Shown here piece by piece: positions 25,905-35,123 of a DNA stretch of 64,000 nucleotides (position 1 is the stretch's first letter; every line of letters begins with the position of its first letter). The position numbers and the translations under genes are program-made. Source of the stretch: DAOMNN01 sp035443825 (GTDB lineage: Bacteria; Pseudomonadota; Gammaproteobacteria; Burkholderiales; Rhodocyclaceae); the NCBI GenBank assembly GCA_035443825.1, contig DAOMNN010000010.1, positions 1-64,000 on the forward strand, in the 5' to 3' direction. Under the pieces are notes generated by a model. The model was given only the letters and a program-made list of their open reading frames with translations. It ran no database searches and was not told where the DNA came from.

Positions 25905-26675
25905 TCATACGACCAAACGCGCGACAATGACCGAAACGTTGTCGCGCCCCCCATGCAGGTTCGCCATTGCCACCAGGCGGTCGGCGATGTCCTCTATCCG
26001 TTGGTCATCCTCGATCAGGGCAACAATCTCGTCATCCTCGAGCATGTCGGTCAGCCCATCCGAACAAAGCAGGAACACGTCGCCCGCCAGCACCTCGTGC
26101 ACCCCCAGATCGGGGGTCAATGCGTAGCTCACGCCAATACCGCGGGTCAGCAGCCCCTTCATCGACGCCGCACGCGAATCATCGATGCTTATCATGCCGT
26201 CATCCAGCTGCTCCTGCAAGACCGTATGGTCCCGCGTCAACTGTTCGAGAACCCCGTCGCGCTTCCTGTACAGACGCGAATCACCCACATGCGCCACTAC
26301 CAGACTACCCTCGAGGAACACGACCGTGACCAGGGTACTCCCCATGCCCACCAGACCCGGGGTCGTCTGGCTTGCCCGGAACACCTCGCGGTTGGCTTCC
26401 CGTGCAGCCGTGATCAAGGTTTCCTTCACGGTGTCGGACGACCAGCCCGGCCGGTACGCCTGCTCAAGCTTGTCCCGGACGGTATCGACACTGATTCTCG
26501 CCGCTACATCGCCGCCACGGTAACCCCCCATCCCGTCCGAAAGTATCGCCCAGCGGCGCAGGGAATCGACTTCGGCCACGTCCTCGTTGCGGCTTCGGAC
26601 CCTGCCGATATCGCTCCGTGAGACACATTCAACGCGAACGCCCAATCCATCGTTCCAGTTCTGGTCCGTCGCCAC
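25905..26675 (-). CDS. stp: PP2C-family serine/threonine phosphatase
   Basis: A 256-residue metal-dependent phosphatase. Motifs run in order: VSRSDIGRVRSRNED near residue 18, ILSDGMGGYRGGDVAA near residue 44, VVAHVGDSRLYR near residue 125, LCSDGLTDML near residue 203, and GGRDNVSVIV at the end. All metal-binding aspartates are present. It should reverse Ser/Thr phosphorylation read by the neighbouring FHA protein, but no Hanks-type kinase is in the window. Start codon is GTG at 26675, nine bases after the previous stop, with GAGGG as ribosome site. Confidence 0.93.
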   Translation of the reverse strand: MATDQNWNDGLGVRVECVSRSDIGRVRSRNEDVAEVDSLRRWAILSDGMGGYRGGDVAARISVDTVRDKLEQAYRPGWSSDTVKETLITAAREANREVFRASQTTPGLVGMGSTLVTVVFLEGSLVVAHVGDSRLYRKRDGVLEQLTRDHTVLQEQLDDGMISIDDSRAASMKGLLTRGIGVSYALTPDLGVHEVLAGDVFLLCSDGLTDMLEDDEIVALIEDDQRIEDIADRLVAMANLHGGRDNVSVIVARLVV

Positions 26676-26684
26676 GCTCTGCCC

Positions 26685-27641
26685 TCAGTACGGCAATTGC
26701 GTGCCGGAAACATTGCGTTCCCGCGCCAATTCGAGGAGCCGCGAAGCCACCGCGATATCCTGGATCGCCATCCCTTGCGACTCGAAAAGCGTGATCTGCT
26801 CTGCGCTTGTCCGCCCCGGGCGGATTCCGGCAATCACTTCACCCAGTTCGACCCACTTGCCGGAGTGCGTACGCCCCTTCTCGAGCAATGGGAGCAGATC
26901 TCCGGCTTCGCGCAAGGCGGTCTCGCGTGAATCGACGCAGATCACATCGGCACGCCGAACGGTCGCCTCGGAGAGCTCCTGACGCGCGAGGCTGTTGGAG
27001 CCGGCGGCGTTGATATGAACGCCGGCTCCAAGCCACTCGGCATCGAAAAGCGGCTTGGGTGACGACGTGATGGTCACCACGACATCCGAGCCACGCACGG
27101 TCTCTTCGGCACCCGACGCGGGCACGACCGGAACCCCCGTCGCAACCGACATTCGCTCGCAGAACGCCTCAAGCCGATCACGATCACGAGCAAACACCTT
27201 GATCCGATCAAACGATCGAACGGCGCAAAGCGCGAGAATCTGCCCTTCCGCCTGCCACCCGGCCCCGAACACGCCCGCGACGCGAGCATCGGGGCGTGCA
27301 AGCCACTTCGCCGCCACACCCCCCGCTGCGCCCGTGCGCATCATGCCCAGGCGATCCGCCTCGAGCACCGCAACCGGGTCACCGGAAGTGGCGTCGAAAA
27401 GGTGCACCCAGAAACGTGCCCTGCCGCCTGCTGACGTGTAGACCTTGAATCCGGAAAGGTTCGCGCCGGGCACCCCGCCCTGGAGCAGATGCGTGATCGA
27501 GCCCGGCAGGCGCACCCGCTGCCTCGGATAATCCACCACTTCACCGCGCGCATGCGCCGCCATGACCTGCTCTACCGCAGCGATGACGACAGGCATGTCC
27601 AGCAGACCCGTCACCTCGTCTTCAGTCAGGTAGATCGCCAT
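26685..27641 (-). CDS. ornithine cyclodeaminase/mu-crystallin family enzyme
   Basis: A 318-residue NAD(P)-dependent enzyme. The substrate half shows YPRQRVRLPG and FKVYTS with the active-site lysine, plus the LGMMRTGAAGGVAAK stretch near residue 98. The Rossmann motif is FGAGWQAEGQ near residue 124. The family holds ornithine cyclodeaminases, alanine dehydrogenases and delta1-pyrroline-2-carboxylate reductases; I cannot choose between them. It is nine bases upstream of stp and so likely heads that transcript, although its role there is unclear. Confidence 0.85.
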   Translation of the reverse strand: MAIYLTEDEVTGLLDMPVVIAAVEQVMAAHARGEVVDYPRQRVRLPGSITHLLQGGVPGANLSGFKVYTSAGGRARFWVHLFDATSGDPVAVLEADRLGMMRTGAAGGVAAKWLARPDARVAGVFGAGWQAEGQILALCAVRSFDRIKVFARDRDRLEAFCERMSVATGVPVVPASGAEETVRGSDVVVTITSSPKPLFDAEWLGAGVHINAAGSNSLARQELSEATVRRADVICVDSRETALREAGDLLPLLEKGRTHSGKWVELGEVIAGIRPGRTSAEQITLFESQGMAIQDIAVASRLLELARERNVSGTQLPY

Positions 27642-27724
27642 TCACCACTCCACGAAATTCTTGAATCCGGTTCCCAACGCCTTTTTCGCCATTGTAGCGC
27701 GCTCGCCGGGGACGACAGGCGCCG

Positions 27725-27753
27725 AAAAAGAAAAGCGCCGGACCGGCCGGCGC
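27725..27753 (-). terminator. Rho-independent terminator after sucD
   Basis: On the minus strand a GCGCCGG / CCGGCGC stem of seven pairs with a five-base loop is followed by TTTTCTTTTT. It stands 28 bases past the sucD stop and separates sucCD from the following gene. Confidence 0.88.
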
Positions 27754-27780
27754 CCTTTCACATCGAACCGAACAAGCGCG

Positions 27781-28674
27781 TTACAGCAACGCCTTGAGCA
27801 GTTTCCCCATTTCGGACGGATCGCGGGTCACCGTGAACCCACATTCTTCCATGATCGCAAGCTTGGCGTCCGCGGTATCCGCACCTCCCGAGATCAGCGC
27901 ACCCGCGTGGCCCATGCGCTTGCCCGCCGGAGCGGTAACGCCCGCGATGAAACCCACCACAGGCTTTTTCATGTTCTCCTTGCACCACAGGGCCGCTTCA
28001 GCCTCGTCGGGGCCGCCGATCTCGCCGATCATGATCACCGCATCGGTTTCCGGATCGTCGTTGAACATCTTCATCACGTCGATGTGCTTCAGGCCGTTGA
28101 TCGGATCGCCGCCGATGCCGACCGCCGAAGACTGACCCAGACCGATCTCGGTGAGTTGCGCGACGGCCTCGTAGGTCAGCGTACCGGAGCGCGACACCAC
28201 GCCGATACGGCCCTTGCGATGGATATGGCCCGGCATGATGCCGATCTTGATTTCGTCCGGGGTAATGAGGCCCGGGCAATTCGGGCCCAGCAGCAGCGTT
28301 TCCTTGCCGCCCTTGGCGACCTTCTGCTTCATCCTGTTGCGCACGACAAGCATGTCGCGCACCGGGATGCCCTCGGTAATGCACACGACCAGGTCGAGAT
28401 CGGCCTCGCAGGCCTCCCAGATCGCGGCCGCGGCACCCGCCGGCGGCACGTAGATCACGGACACCGTCGCTCCCTGGGCTTCCCTGGCCTCCTTGACCGA
28501 CGCGTAGATCGGGATCCCTTCGAATTCCTCTCCGGCCTTCTTGGGATTGACGCCCGCAACGAAGCAGTTCGCGCCGTTCGCATATTCACGACACTTGGAC
28601 GTGTGGAACATCCCGGTCTTGCCGGTGATGCCCTGGGTAATGACCTTGGTGTCTTTGTTGATCAGAATGGACAT
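27781..28674 (-). CDS. sucD: succinyl-CoA ligase subunit alpha
   Basis: A 297-residue TCA-cycle subunit. It has the CoA-binding TQGITGKTGMFHT near residue 13, GPNCPGLI near residue 130, and the phospho-histidine segment GKRMGHAGALISGGADTA near residue 245. Length matches the family. It starts 11 bases after sucC and is followed by a clear terminator. Confidence 0.97.
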   Translation of the reverse strand: MSILINKDTKVITQGITGKTGMFHTSKCREYANGANCFVAGVNPKKAGEEFEGIPIYASVKEAREAQGATVSVIYVPPAGAAAAIWEACEADLDLVVCITEGIPVRDMLVVRNRMKQKVAKGGKETLLLGPNCPGLITPDEIKIGIMPGHIHRKGRIGVVSRSGTLTYEAVAQLTEIGLGQSSAVGIGGDPINGLKHIDVMKMFNDDPETDAVIMIGEIGGPDEAEAALWCKENMKKPVVGFIAGVTAPAGKRMGHAGALISGGADTADAKLAIMEECGFTVTRDPSEMGKLLKALL

Positions 28675-28685
28675 TCAGACTCTCC

Positions 28686-29846
28686 TTACTTGACCGCAGC
28701 AACGATCTTGGTTGCAGCTTCCGCCATGGTGTCGGCCGCGATGATCGGCAGGCCGGATTCGGCCAGGATCTTCTTGCCGATTTCTTCGTTGGTGCCCTTC
28801 ATTCGCACCACCAGCGGGACGGAGAGATGAACTTCGCGCGCGGCCGTAACCACGCCTTCGGCAATGGTGTCGCAGCGCATGATGCCGCCGAAGATGTTGA
28901 CCAGAATCCCCTTGACCTTGGGGTTCTTGAGCATGATCTTGAACGCCTCGGTGACTTTCTCGGTCGTGGCGCCACCCCCGACGTCGAGGAAATTCGCCGG
29001 CTCGGCGCCGAACAGCTTGATGGTGTCCATCGTCGCCATCGCAAGGCCGGCACCATTGACCAGGCAGCCGATGTTGCCGTCAAGGCTGATATAGGCGAGA
29101 TCGTATTTCGATGCCTCGAGTTCGTCCGCGTCTTCCTCGTCCAGATCACGGTACTCGACGATCTCCGGATGACGGTAGAGCGCATTCGAGTCGAAATTGA
29201 ACTTGGCGTCCAGCGCCTTGATGTTGCCATTGCCTTCGAGAATCAGCGGGTTGATCTCGGCAAGCGAAGCATCGGTTTCCATATAGCAGGTGTAGAGCTT
29301 CTTCAGCGTGTCGACAGCCTGTGCCATCGAAGCCTCCGGAACGCCGATTCCACCGGCCAGCTCGGTCGCCTGGGCATCGGTCATCCCGACCAGCGGATCG
29401 ACGAACACCTTGATGATCTTCTCCGGCGTCCTGGCGGCCACTTCCTCGATGTCCATCCCGCCTTCGGAGGAAGCCATCACGGCAACCTTCTGCGTCGCGC
29501 GGTCGGTCAGCGCAGCAACGTAGTATTCCTTCTTGATGTCCGCGCCTTCCTCGATCAGGAGACGACGCACGAGCTGTCCCTCAGGCCCGGTCTGGTGGGT
29601 CACCAACTGCATCCCGAGGATCTCGGCGGCACGCGCCTGAACCTCGTGCAGGGACTTGGCGACTTTCACGCCACCGCCCTTGCCGCGGCCTCCGGCATGG
29701 ATCTGGGCCTTCACCACCCAGATGTTGCCGCCCAGTTCCTCGGCGGCCTTGACCGCCTCATCTACGGAGAAGCATGCCTTGCCCTTCGGCGTGACGACAC
29801 CGAACTTTCTAAGTATTTCTTTTGCCTGGTACTCATGAATTTTCAT
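28686..29846 (-). CDS. sucC: succinyl-CoA ligase subunit beta
   Basis: A 386-residue ATP-grasp subunit. It opens MKIHEYQAKEIL, carries the KAQIHAGGRGKGGGVK phosphate loop near residue 46, LEINPL-type residues (LAEINPLILE) near residue 197, and VNIFGGIMRCD near residue 317. Together with SucD it makes succinate and ATP or GTP from succinyl-CoA. A TATAAT lies about 190 bases upstream. Confidence 0.97.
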   Translation of the reverse strand: MKIHEYQAKEILRKFGVVTPKGKACFSVDEAVKAAEELGGNIWVVKAQIHAGGRGKGGGVKVAKSLHEVQARAAEILGMQLVTHQTGPEGQLVRRLLIEEGADIKKEYYVAALTDRATQKVAVMASSEGGMDIEEVAARTPEKIIKVFVDPLVGMTDAQATELAGGIGVPEASMAQAVDTLKKLYTCYMETDASLAEINPLILEGNGNIKALDAKFNFDSNALYRHPEIVEYRDLDEEDADELEASKYDLAYISLDGNIGCLVNGAGLAMATMDTIKLFGAEPANFLDVGGGATTEKVTEAFKIMLKNPKVKGILVNIFGGIMRCDTIAEGVVTAAREVHLSVPLVVRMKGTNEEIGKKILAESGLPIIAADTMAEAATKIVAAVK

Positions 29847-30034
29847 GATTGCCCTTCGATCGAAGTTGCGGCGCCGGGTCCGGCCGCGAACAGGTTTGTG
29901 GGACGCTTCGGAGTTTCACTCCACGACGGACACCGTCTCCCTCATCGGGCGCACGCCGCTGCAGGTCGGTCGGGCGACCCGCATGACCTCGAAGCCCAAC
30001 CCCGTGTGGGGGTCCGCTGCCTTGAGAGCGCCAA

Positions 30035-30040
30035 ATTATA
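30035..30040 (-). promoter_or_regulatory. candidate -10 element upstream of sucC
   Basis: A perfect TATAAT on the minus strand, about 190 bases before sucC, in the 299-base region 29847-30145. No good -35 stands at 16-18 bases. The leader also contains a CCCC-GTGT-GGGG hairpin. Confidence 0.4.
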
Positions 30041-30145
30041 ACCGTTTTCTCGCACTGCAATATTTCCGTCCGGGAACGGATCGACGAGGCAGCTGCTCCG
30101 GCAGCGAATCACGCGAGGACGCGGTCTCGACTTGCCGCCCGTGTC

Positions 30146-31975
30146 TCAGTCACCCATCACGACGCCTTCGCGACGCGGGTCAGCACCGCCGAACCAGCCA
30201 TTGCCGGATCGCCGGATCGCCTGCAGGCCGCTCGTGAGGTCTCGCTCCAGGGTGTCATGGCCACGATCCCGCAATGCGTCGATCGTCTCCGCCGGGAACC
30301 GCCCTGCCTCGACGAAGACGGGGCCACCGAATGTGACCACGTGAGGCAGATCGAGCGCTTTCTGGGCATCCAGTCCCCACTCCAGCATCGCAATCAGGGC
30401 TCTTGCGGTGTATGAGATGATGGCCGCACCTCCAGGTGATCCAAGCGTGGCGACGAGTTGTCCTCCGTCGCGCTCGAAAACCAGCGTCGGGCTCATGCTG
30501 GAGCGCGGGCGCTTGCCCGGCTCCACCCGATTTGCAACCGGCCTGCCCTGCGCATCGCGGGGCTGGAAGGAAAAATCGGTCAACTCGTTGTTGAGCAGAT
30601 AGCCGCCGGCGAGTCCGGTGCCGCCGTCCGCGAGGATTCGTGAGCCGAACCCCGCTTCGATGGTGGTGGTCATGGCAAGCGCATTGCCATATGCATCGAC
30701 GATGCTCACGTGGCTGGTGCCGAACTCCGGTTGCTCTTGCTGGCTCGCCCAGGTCACTTCAAGGACACCGGGGTTTCCGGCCGGGGCGTGCCCCATGCTC
30801 GCCGGCCCGATACGTGCCGCACGCAGCCTCAGGTACTGCGAGTCGAGCATGGCGGTCCACGTACCGCCGGGCGCTTCGACGAAATCAGGGTCGGCGATGT
30901 AGCGCGCACGGTCTGCGAACGCGAGCCGTGCCGCCTCGACGAAGTGGTGAAGCCAATCAGCAACAGGCAGACCATTTGCCAACGGGTCCGAAATCGGGGG
31001 TGTATGCTCCAGCATGCCGAGCATCTGCATCATGGTCAGATGCCCGGACGATGGCGGCGGGAAACCACAGACCTGCCAGCGCTTCCAGTCGGTGCACATC
31101 GCTTCGCGTTTCCTGGCCTGATAGCCGCTCAAGTCCGCCTCGCTGATCGCTCCGGGCCGTTCGGGGTGGTTTTGCACGCGCGCGACCAGGTCCTGCGCGA
31201 TTGCGCCGGCATGCAGCGCTTCACTGCCTCGGTCCGCCAACTGGCGGAGGATCGCGGCCAGCGCGGGGTTCCTCAGGACTTGCCCGGCGGGCAATGCGTT
31301 GCCGGATTCGTCGTAGTAGAAGGCTGCCGCGGCTGCGTCGCGACGCAGCATCTGCTCCCCGTCGAGCATCGCGTGCAGGCGCGGGCTCACTCTGAAGCCT
31401 TCCTCGGCCAAGGTGATGGCGGGAACGAACAAGCTCTTCCATGGCAGTACGCCATGTTCCCGGTGCGCCATTTCGAGCATTTTCACCACGCCCGGCACGC
31501 CGACCGAAAGCCCGCTGGCAACCGCATCGATGAATGGCAGGGGGCTTCCCCCGGCATCCAGAAACAGGTTCTCGTCCACGCCCATGGGCGCGACTTCGCG
31601 CCCGTCCCACGCGGTCACCGCGGCCCCGTCAAAATGCAACAGGAAGGCACCTCCGCCGATGCCGCTCGACTGCGGCTCGACCAGGGTCAGCACCATCTGT
31701 ACTGCGATCGCAGCATCGAGTGCGGATCCGCCGGCCTTCAGTACCTGATAGCCGGCATCGGTCGCGAGGGGATTGGCGGCCGCGACGGCGAATCGCTCGA
31801 TAGCCCAACCGGGTTTTTCGGTGTAACCCGACGCAGCTTCGGGCTGTGTCGGGACCGAATAGCTCAAACTCGTGGAGCGGGGGAACCCACAGGCGGTCAA
31901 TGAGAGCGCCAGTGCGGTCGCCACCACGATTCGCGCGACGTACGCACCGCCTCGTCCTGCGGGATGCATCCTCAT
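30146..31975 (-). CDS. ggt: gamma-glutamyltransferase, lipoprotein-type
   Basis: A 609-residue N-terminal-nucleophile hydrolase that cleaves glutathione. A signal peptide with lipobox (SLTAC, cysteine at about residue 29) predicts a lipid-anchored periplasmic form, unlike soluble E. coli Ggt. Family marks are SSGIGGGAFLLH near residue 103, the self-cleavage threonine in EFGTSHVSIVD, the PRSSMSPT segment and GSPGG near residue 525. The ATG at 31975 follows GAGGAG; the frame has a GTG two codons earlier. Downstream are 299 bases before sucC. Confidence 0.93.
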   Translation of the reverse strand: MRMHPAGRGGAYVARIVVATALALSLTACGFPRSTSLSYSVPTQPEAASGYTEKPGWAIERFAVAAANPLATDAGYQVLKAGGSALDAAIAVQMVLTLVEPQSSGIGGGAFLLHFDGAAVTAWDGREVAPMGVDENLFLDAGGSPLPFIDAVASGLSVGVPGVVKMLEMAHREHGVLPWKSLFVPAITLAEEGFRVSPRLHAMLDGEQMLRRDAAAAAFYYDESGNALPAGQVLRNPALAAILRQLADRGSEALHAGAIAQDLVARVQNHPERPGAISEADLSGYQARKREAMCTDWKRWQVCGFPPPSSGHLTMMQMLGMLEHTPPISDPLANGLPVADWLHHFVEAARLAFADRARYIADPDFVEAPGGTWTAMLDSQYLRLRAARIGPASMGHAPAGNPGVLEVTWASQQEQPEFGTSHVSIVDAYGNALAMTTTIEAGFGSRILADGGTGLAGGYLLNNELTDFSFQPRDAQGRPVANRVEPGKRPRSSMSPTLVFERDGGQLVATLGSPGGAAIISYTARALIAMLEWGLDAQKALDLPHVVTFGGPVFVEAGRFPAETIDALRDRGHDTLERDLTSGLQAIRRSGNGWFGGADPRREGVVMGD

Positions 31976-32017
31976 GACCACTCCTCACCCGTCTCGGCGG
32001 CTTGTGCCGGAACCCGA

Positions 32018-32572
32018 TCAGCTCTCCTCGGGAGTCCTTCGATACCAGCGGGGATAATACTTCAGCACAGTACCGGACGACGTCTCCAAGGCATGACAAC
32101 GGTCGAGCTGAAATGGTTTCTCCCCTGCGTCCTCGTTATCGCGCTGGAAGGTCGCATAGGTCTGCACCGCGGCGGTGGGCAGGCTCAGCAGCATCTCCGT
32201 CAGGTGCGAGCAGCCGCGGACATCCGCAAACATTTCACCCACGGTTTGACGAAATCCACGCAGCAGGTTCAGCCCAACCAATTGTCGATAGGCCGGGCCG
32301 ATCGTGTCGCACCCTCCGGGATAGGGTACCCAGTCGGAGCAGGCCTCGGCATCGGTAATGTTGAATGCGTGATCAAGCGTGACGCGAACACGCATCTGGT
32401 GCACCGGATCACCGGCGGGGCGAACACCCGATGCAAGCGGGTAATCCACGCTCTTCACGTCCTCGAGCATGGCATCCAGTTCAAGGGTGCCGTCATCTCT
32501 GCGATAGCCCTCCACGACGATGCGGCGCGTGTGTACCTTCTCACGTGGACGTTTGGGATCGGATAAGGCCAT
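32018..32572 (-). CDS. DUF2889 family protein
   Basis: A 184-residue protein with the family pattern: HTRRIVVEGYRRDDGTLELDA near residues 14-34, H-x-M-R-V-R-V-T-L near residue 59, the PYPGGCDTI segment with a conserved cysteine, and RGCSHLTEMLLSLPTAAVQT near residue 120. No signal peptide. Function is unknown; the family is common in Beta- and Alphaproteobacteria. It is divergent from the FimV-like gene and 42 bases upstream of ggt on the same strand. Confidence 0.82.
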   Translation of the reverse strand: MALSDPKRPREKVHTRRIVVEGYRRDDGTLELDAMLEDVKSVDYPLASGVRPAGDPVHQMRVRVTLDHAFNITDAEACSDWVPYPGGCDTIGPAYRQLVGLNLLRGFRQTVGEMFADVRGCSHLTEMLLSLPTAAVQTYATFQRDNEDAGEKPFQLDRCHALETSSGTVLKYYPRWYRRTPEES

Positions 32573-32904
32573 CTTCTCGTAGCGTACGGTAACGTATGGA
32601 AAAGTGATGATAACGCCGAAACGAGAGCATGCGGATGTTTCTCCCTGGTGACGACTGGCCCGGTCGATTCCGGTTACTCTCTGAAATCCGGATGATCTTG
32701 CCCCGATAGGAAACCCCGCGCGACAAAGCATCGTTTGCATGGGTGATGGCAGCACCGGGGAAGCCGCCCGGTCATGTATCTGCGACCGGTCGTGCTCCAG
32801 ATCACGCAATCTGCGATGGGCAAGGCCAATTCAGCGCCATATTCCGCGCTTCTCGGGACAAGTTTATTTACAATGGCGTACTGTCAAGAGCCAGCCACAT
32901 CAAG
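32573..32904. other. 332-base divergent region between the DUF2889 and FimV-like genes
   Basis: Holds a TACAAT at 32869-32874 on the plus strand as a possible -10 without a clear -35, giving a short leader for the FimV-like gene, and a CGACCGGTCG palindrome near 32783. No gene seen. Confidence 0.4.
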
Positions 32905-34866
32905 ATGACCGAAGCCCCCCAGCACAGCGCATGGCGCAAATTGCAGCCGCCGCGACTCGCAGGTTCCCTGCTGGTGAGCTTCATGGTCATTTTTTTTAGC
33001 ACATCGTCCGAGGCCGCGATCCTCGGCGATGTCGTTGCGGTTTCCGCGGTCGGGCAGCCGCTTCGCACCGAGATCCGCTCTCCAGGCAGTGCATTGGGCG
33101 TGGCGTCACAATGCCTGCGCTTCCCGACCGCAGTCGACCACGACGGCATCCCGTCGGTGCGGGACGTACGCGCGACGATCGTCGAGCCGGGCGCGAACGC
33201 ACGCATCATCATCACCACACAAACTGCAGTGATGGAGCCGATCGTGCGCCTCACGATCGAGAACATCTGTGAATCGCGGCTGCGTCGTGAGTACGTCCTA
33301 CTCCTTTCGGAGCCCGTCCCGGCTACCCCGGCGACAACCACCGCCACGCCCGTCGTACAGACGACCAGGGCAAGGGCGCCACGCCCGGCTTCAGGCGCTG
33401 CAGCCTCCGCTGCGGGAAGCATGCGCTGGGTCACGGCGGCGGGCGAATCTGCCGACTCCCTGGCCGAAGCCCTCTATCCCAACGACGAAGGTGCCCGCCG
33501 GGCGTTCGTCGCCGGCGTGCTCGGGGGCAACCCGGACCTGTTCCCGGACGGAAGTGGCGCGGCCACGCCCCTGCCCCCCGGTACCGAGTTGCAGATCCCC
33601 AACCTGGCCCGCGTCGCAGCAGCATCCTCGCGCCCCACCCCCGCGCAGCGACCGGCTGCCAGCCCCGCGCCTGCTGCCAGCCCCGCGCCTGCGGCTCAGG
33701 CCACCGCGCGTTCAGAACGCCAGGGTCCCGATCGGCTCGTGGTCGAAGGCGAAGCGGATGGCGCTCCGGTCGGCGCTTCCGTGCCCCACCCTCGCATCAG
33801 CGACGAACTGCTGGCGCGGGAGGAGCGGCTGATCGCAGCCATCGACCGCACCATCAACATGCAGATCGAACTGGTCGAGCGCATCAGGCGGCTGGAGGAA
33901 ATCCAGATGGCAATGCGCGCCCAGCTCGAGGCGTCGTCCCTGGCGACTGCCGCAACAGTATCGCCCACGACAGCATCACCCGCACCGGTGACGGTAGCAC
34001 CGTCCGTGGCGCCGCCGGCACCGACCGTGCGCAGCGACGAACGAATTCCGGAGCGGGAAAGTCTCCCGGACGCCGAGAAGCCGAACAACTGGTGGCTGCT
34101 TGTCGTCTTGCTCGGCGTCATTGCCGTGGCAGCCATCGTCTGGCGTGGGGCCGCACGCACACGCGACGAGCAACGTCGCGCCCGTCTGCACCGACCGACC
34201 ACGCCCGAAACCGGCATGTGGCCAAAGGAAGCGCCAACGAGCGTTGGCGAACGTGCGGCACGCGAGGATCAAGCGGAAAGTGGCATCCAGGCACCCCAGA
34301 AAGTGACCGCGGCCACATTGGAATGGGATGGGGCCATTGGCAGCGGCGCATCCGAAGAGGCGGAGACCCTGGCGCCGATCGCGGAAGGCGACGAGGTCGT
34401 AGAAGAGCATGACTCGGCGGTAGAACTGGCCGACATCATGGTCAGCTTCGGCAGACTGCATGGTGCCGCCGAGACCCTCGCGGACTTCATCCGCTCGAAT
34501 CCGAAGCAGGCCGTCACGCCGTGGCTCAAGCTCATGGAGGTCTATCGCGCTGCCGACATGCGCCCCGAGTTCGATGCACTGGCGCGGCAGTTGAACAAGA
34601 CGTTCAACGTCAAGGCCGTAACCTGGGAAAACTTCGAACAGGCTCGCAGGCATGGCGGCAGTCTTGAAGCGCTGCCGCATATCCTTCATCAACTTACGAA
34701 ACTGTGGGGAACACGCGATTGCCAGGCCTACATCGAGAACATTGTCCGCGACAACCGCGACGGCACCCGGCAGGGCTTCCCGCTCGACGTCGTGGACGAG
34801 TTGCTGACCCTGTCGGCGGTGCTCGAGGAGCAACTGGGTCGATACCGGCCAGCCGAGGCCGCCTAG
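32905..34866 (+). CDS. FimV-like LysM/TPR-type membrane protein
   Basis: A 653-residue protein. A hydrophobic segment (about residues 20-38) ends in SSEAA, fitting a signal peptide. Then comes a FimV-like N-domain (ILGDVVAVSAVGQPLRTEI), a LysM-like unit (residues about 180-230, ending PPGTELQIPNL), an alanine/proline linker with a perfect 18-base DNA repeat, a coiled coil near residue 320, and a second membrane helix (WWLLVVLLGVIAVAAIVW) near residue 400. The cytoplasmic C-terminal part is helical and ends in an LWGTRDC domain, residues 600-653. FimV organises polar pili and secretion. The stop TAG is part of a terminal repeat of a MITE-like element. Confidence 0.75.
   Translation: MTEAPQHSAWRKLQPPRLAGSLLVSFMVIFFSTSSEAAILGDVVAVSAVGQPLRTEIRSPGSALGVASQCLRFPTAVDHDGIPSVRDVRATIVEPGANARIIITTQTAVMEPIVRLTIENICESRLRREYVLLLSEPVPATPATTTATPVVQTTRARAPRPASGAAASAAGSMRWVTAAGESADSLAEALYPNDEGARRAFVAGVLGGNPDLFPDGSGAATPLPPGTELQIPNLARVAAASSRPTPAQRPAASPAPAASPAPAAQATARSERQGPDRLVVEGEADGAPVGASVPHPRISDELLAREERLIAAIDRTINMQIELVERIRRLEEIQMAMRAQLEASSLATAATVSPTTASPAPVTVAPSVAPPAPTVRSDERIPERESLPDAEKPNNWWLLVVLLGVIAVAAIVWRGAARTRDEQRRARLHRPTTPETGMWPKEAPTSVGERAAREDQAESGIQAPQKVTAATLEWDGAIGSGASEEAETLAPIAEGDEVVEEHDSAVELADIMVSFGRLHGAAETLADFIRSNPKQAVTPWLKLMEVYRAADMRPEFDALARQLNKTFNVKAVTWENFEQARRHGGSLEALPHILHQLTKLWGTRDCQAYIENIVRDNRDGTRQGFPLDVVDELLTLSAVLEEQLGRYRPAEAA
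33655..33690 (+). repeat. 18-base tandem repeat, two copies
   Basis: Two identical units GCTGCCAGCCCCGCGCCT in the FimV-like gene. They encode A-A-S-P-A-P repeated in the flexible linker and keep the frame, so copy number could vary between strains. Confidence 0.85.
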
Positions 34867-35112
34867 TGGAGTGCTGCGCTCTTGACGGAGCCTATTTGGA
34901 GCACGGCAATTGCGGTCATGACAGTACTCCTCCCCCTTCAAGGGGGAGGTTGGGAGGGGGATGGGTTAGTCTTGGCGGCGGTTGAAACCCATCCCCACCC
35001 CAGCCTTCCCCTTGAAGGGGAGGGAGCGCACCCCATAGCTCCGTCAGGGGGCCGTGCGAGCGCAGTCAATCGTCCTGACATAAGTACTGTACAGGGTGCA
35101 GCACTACACTAG
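34863..35112. mobile_element. MITE-like element with terminal inverted repeats
   Basis: 250 bases bounded by CTAGTGGAGTGCTGC and its near-perfect reverse complement (14 of 15). Inside is an imperfect palindrome, arms 34929-34967 and 34986-35024, each with its own hairpin around CCCCTT-x-AAGGGG. A further pair, TGACGGAGC and GCTCCGTCA, lies at 34883 and 35038. It carries no coding capacity. The outer CTAG on both sides may be a 4-base target duplication. It fills the space between two convergent genes and could end transcription from both sides. Confidence 0.65.
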
Positions 35113-35123
35113 CAACGAGTGTC

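Noticed and set aside
34883..35090. Additional short repeats (TGACGGAGC/GCTCCGTCA and ACAGTACT/AGTACTGT) as borders of a second nested element
   Set aside because: The two pairs cross rather than nest, so they do not define a separate element; they were kept as internal structure of the MITE-like unit.
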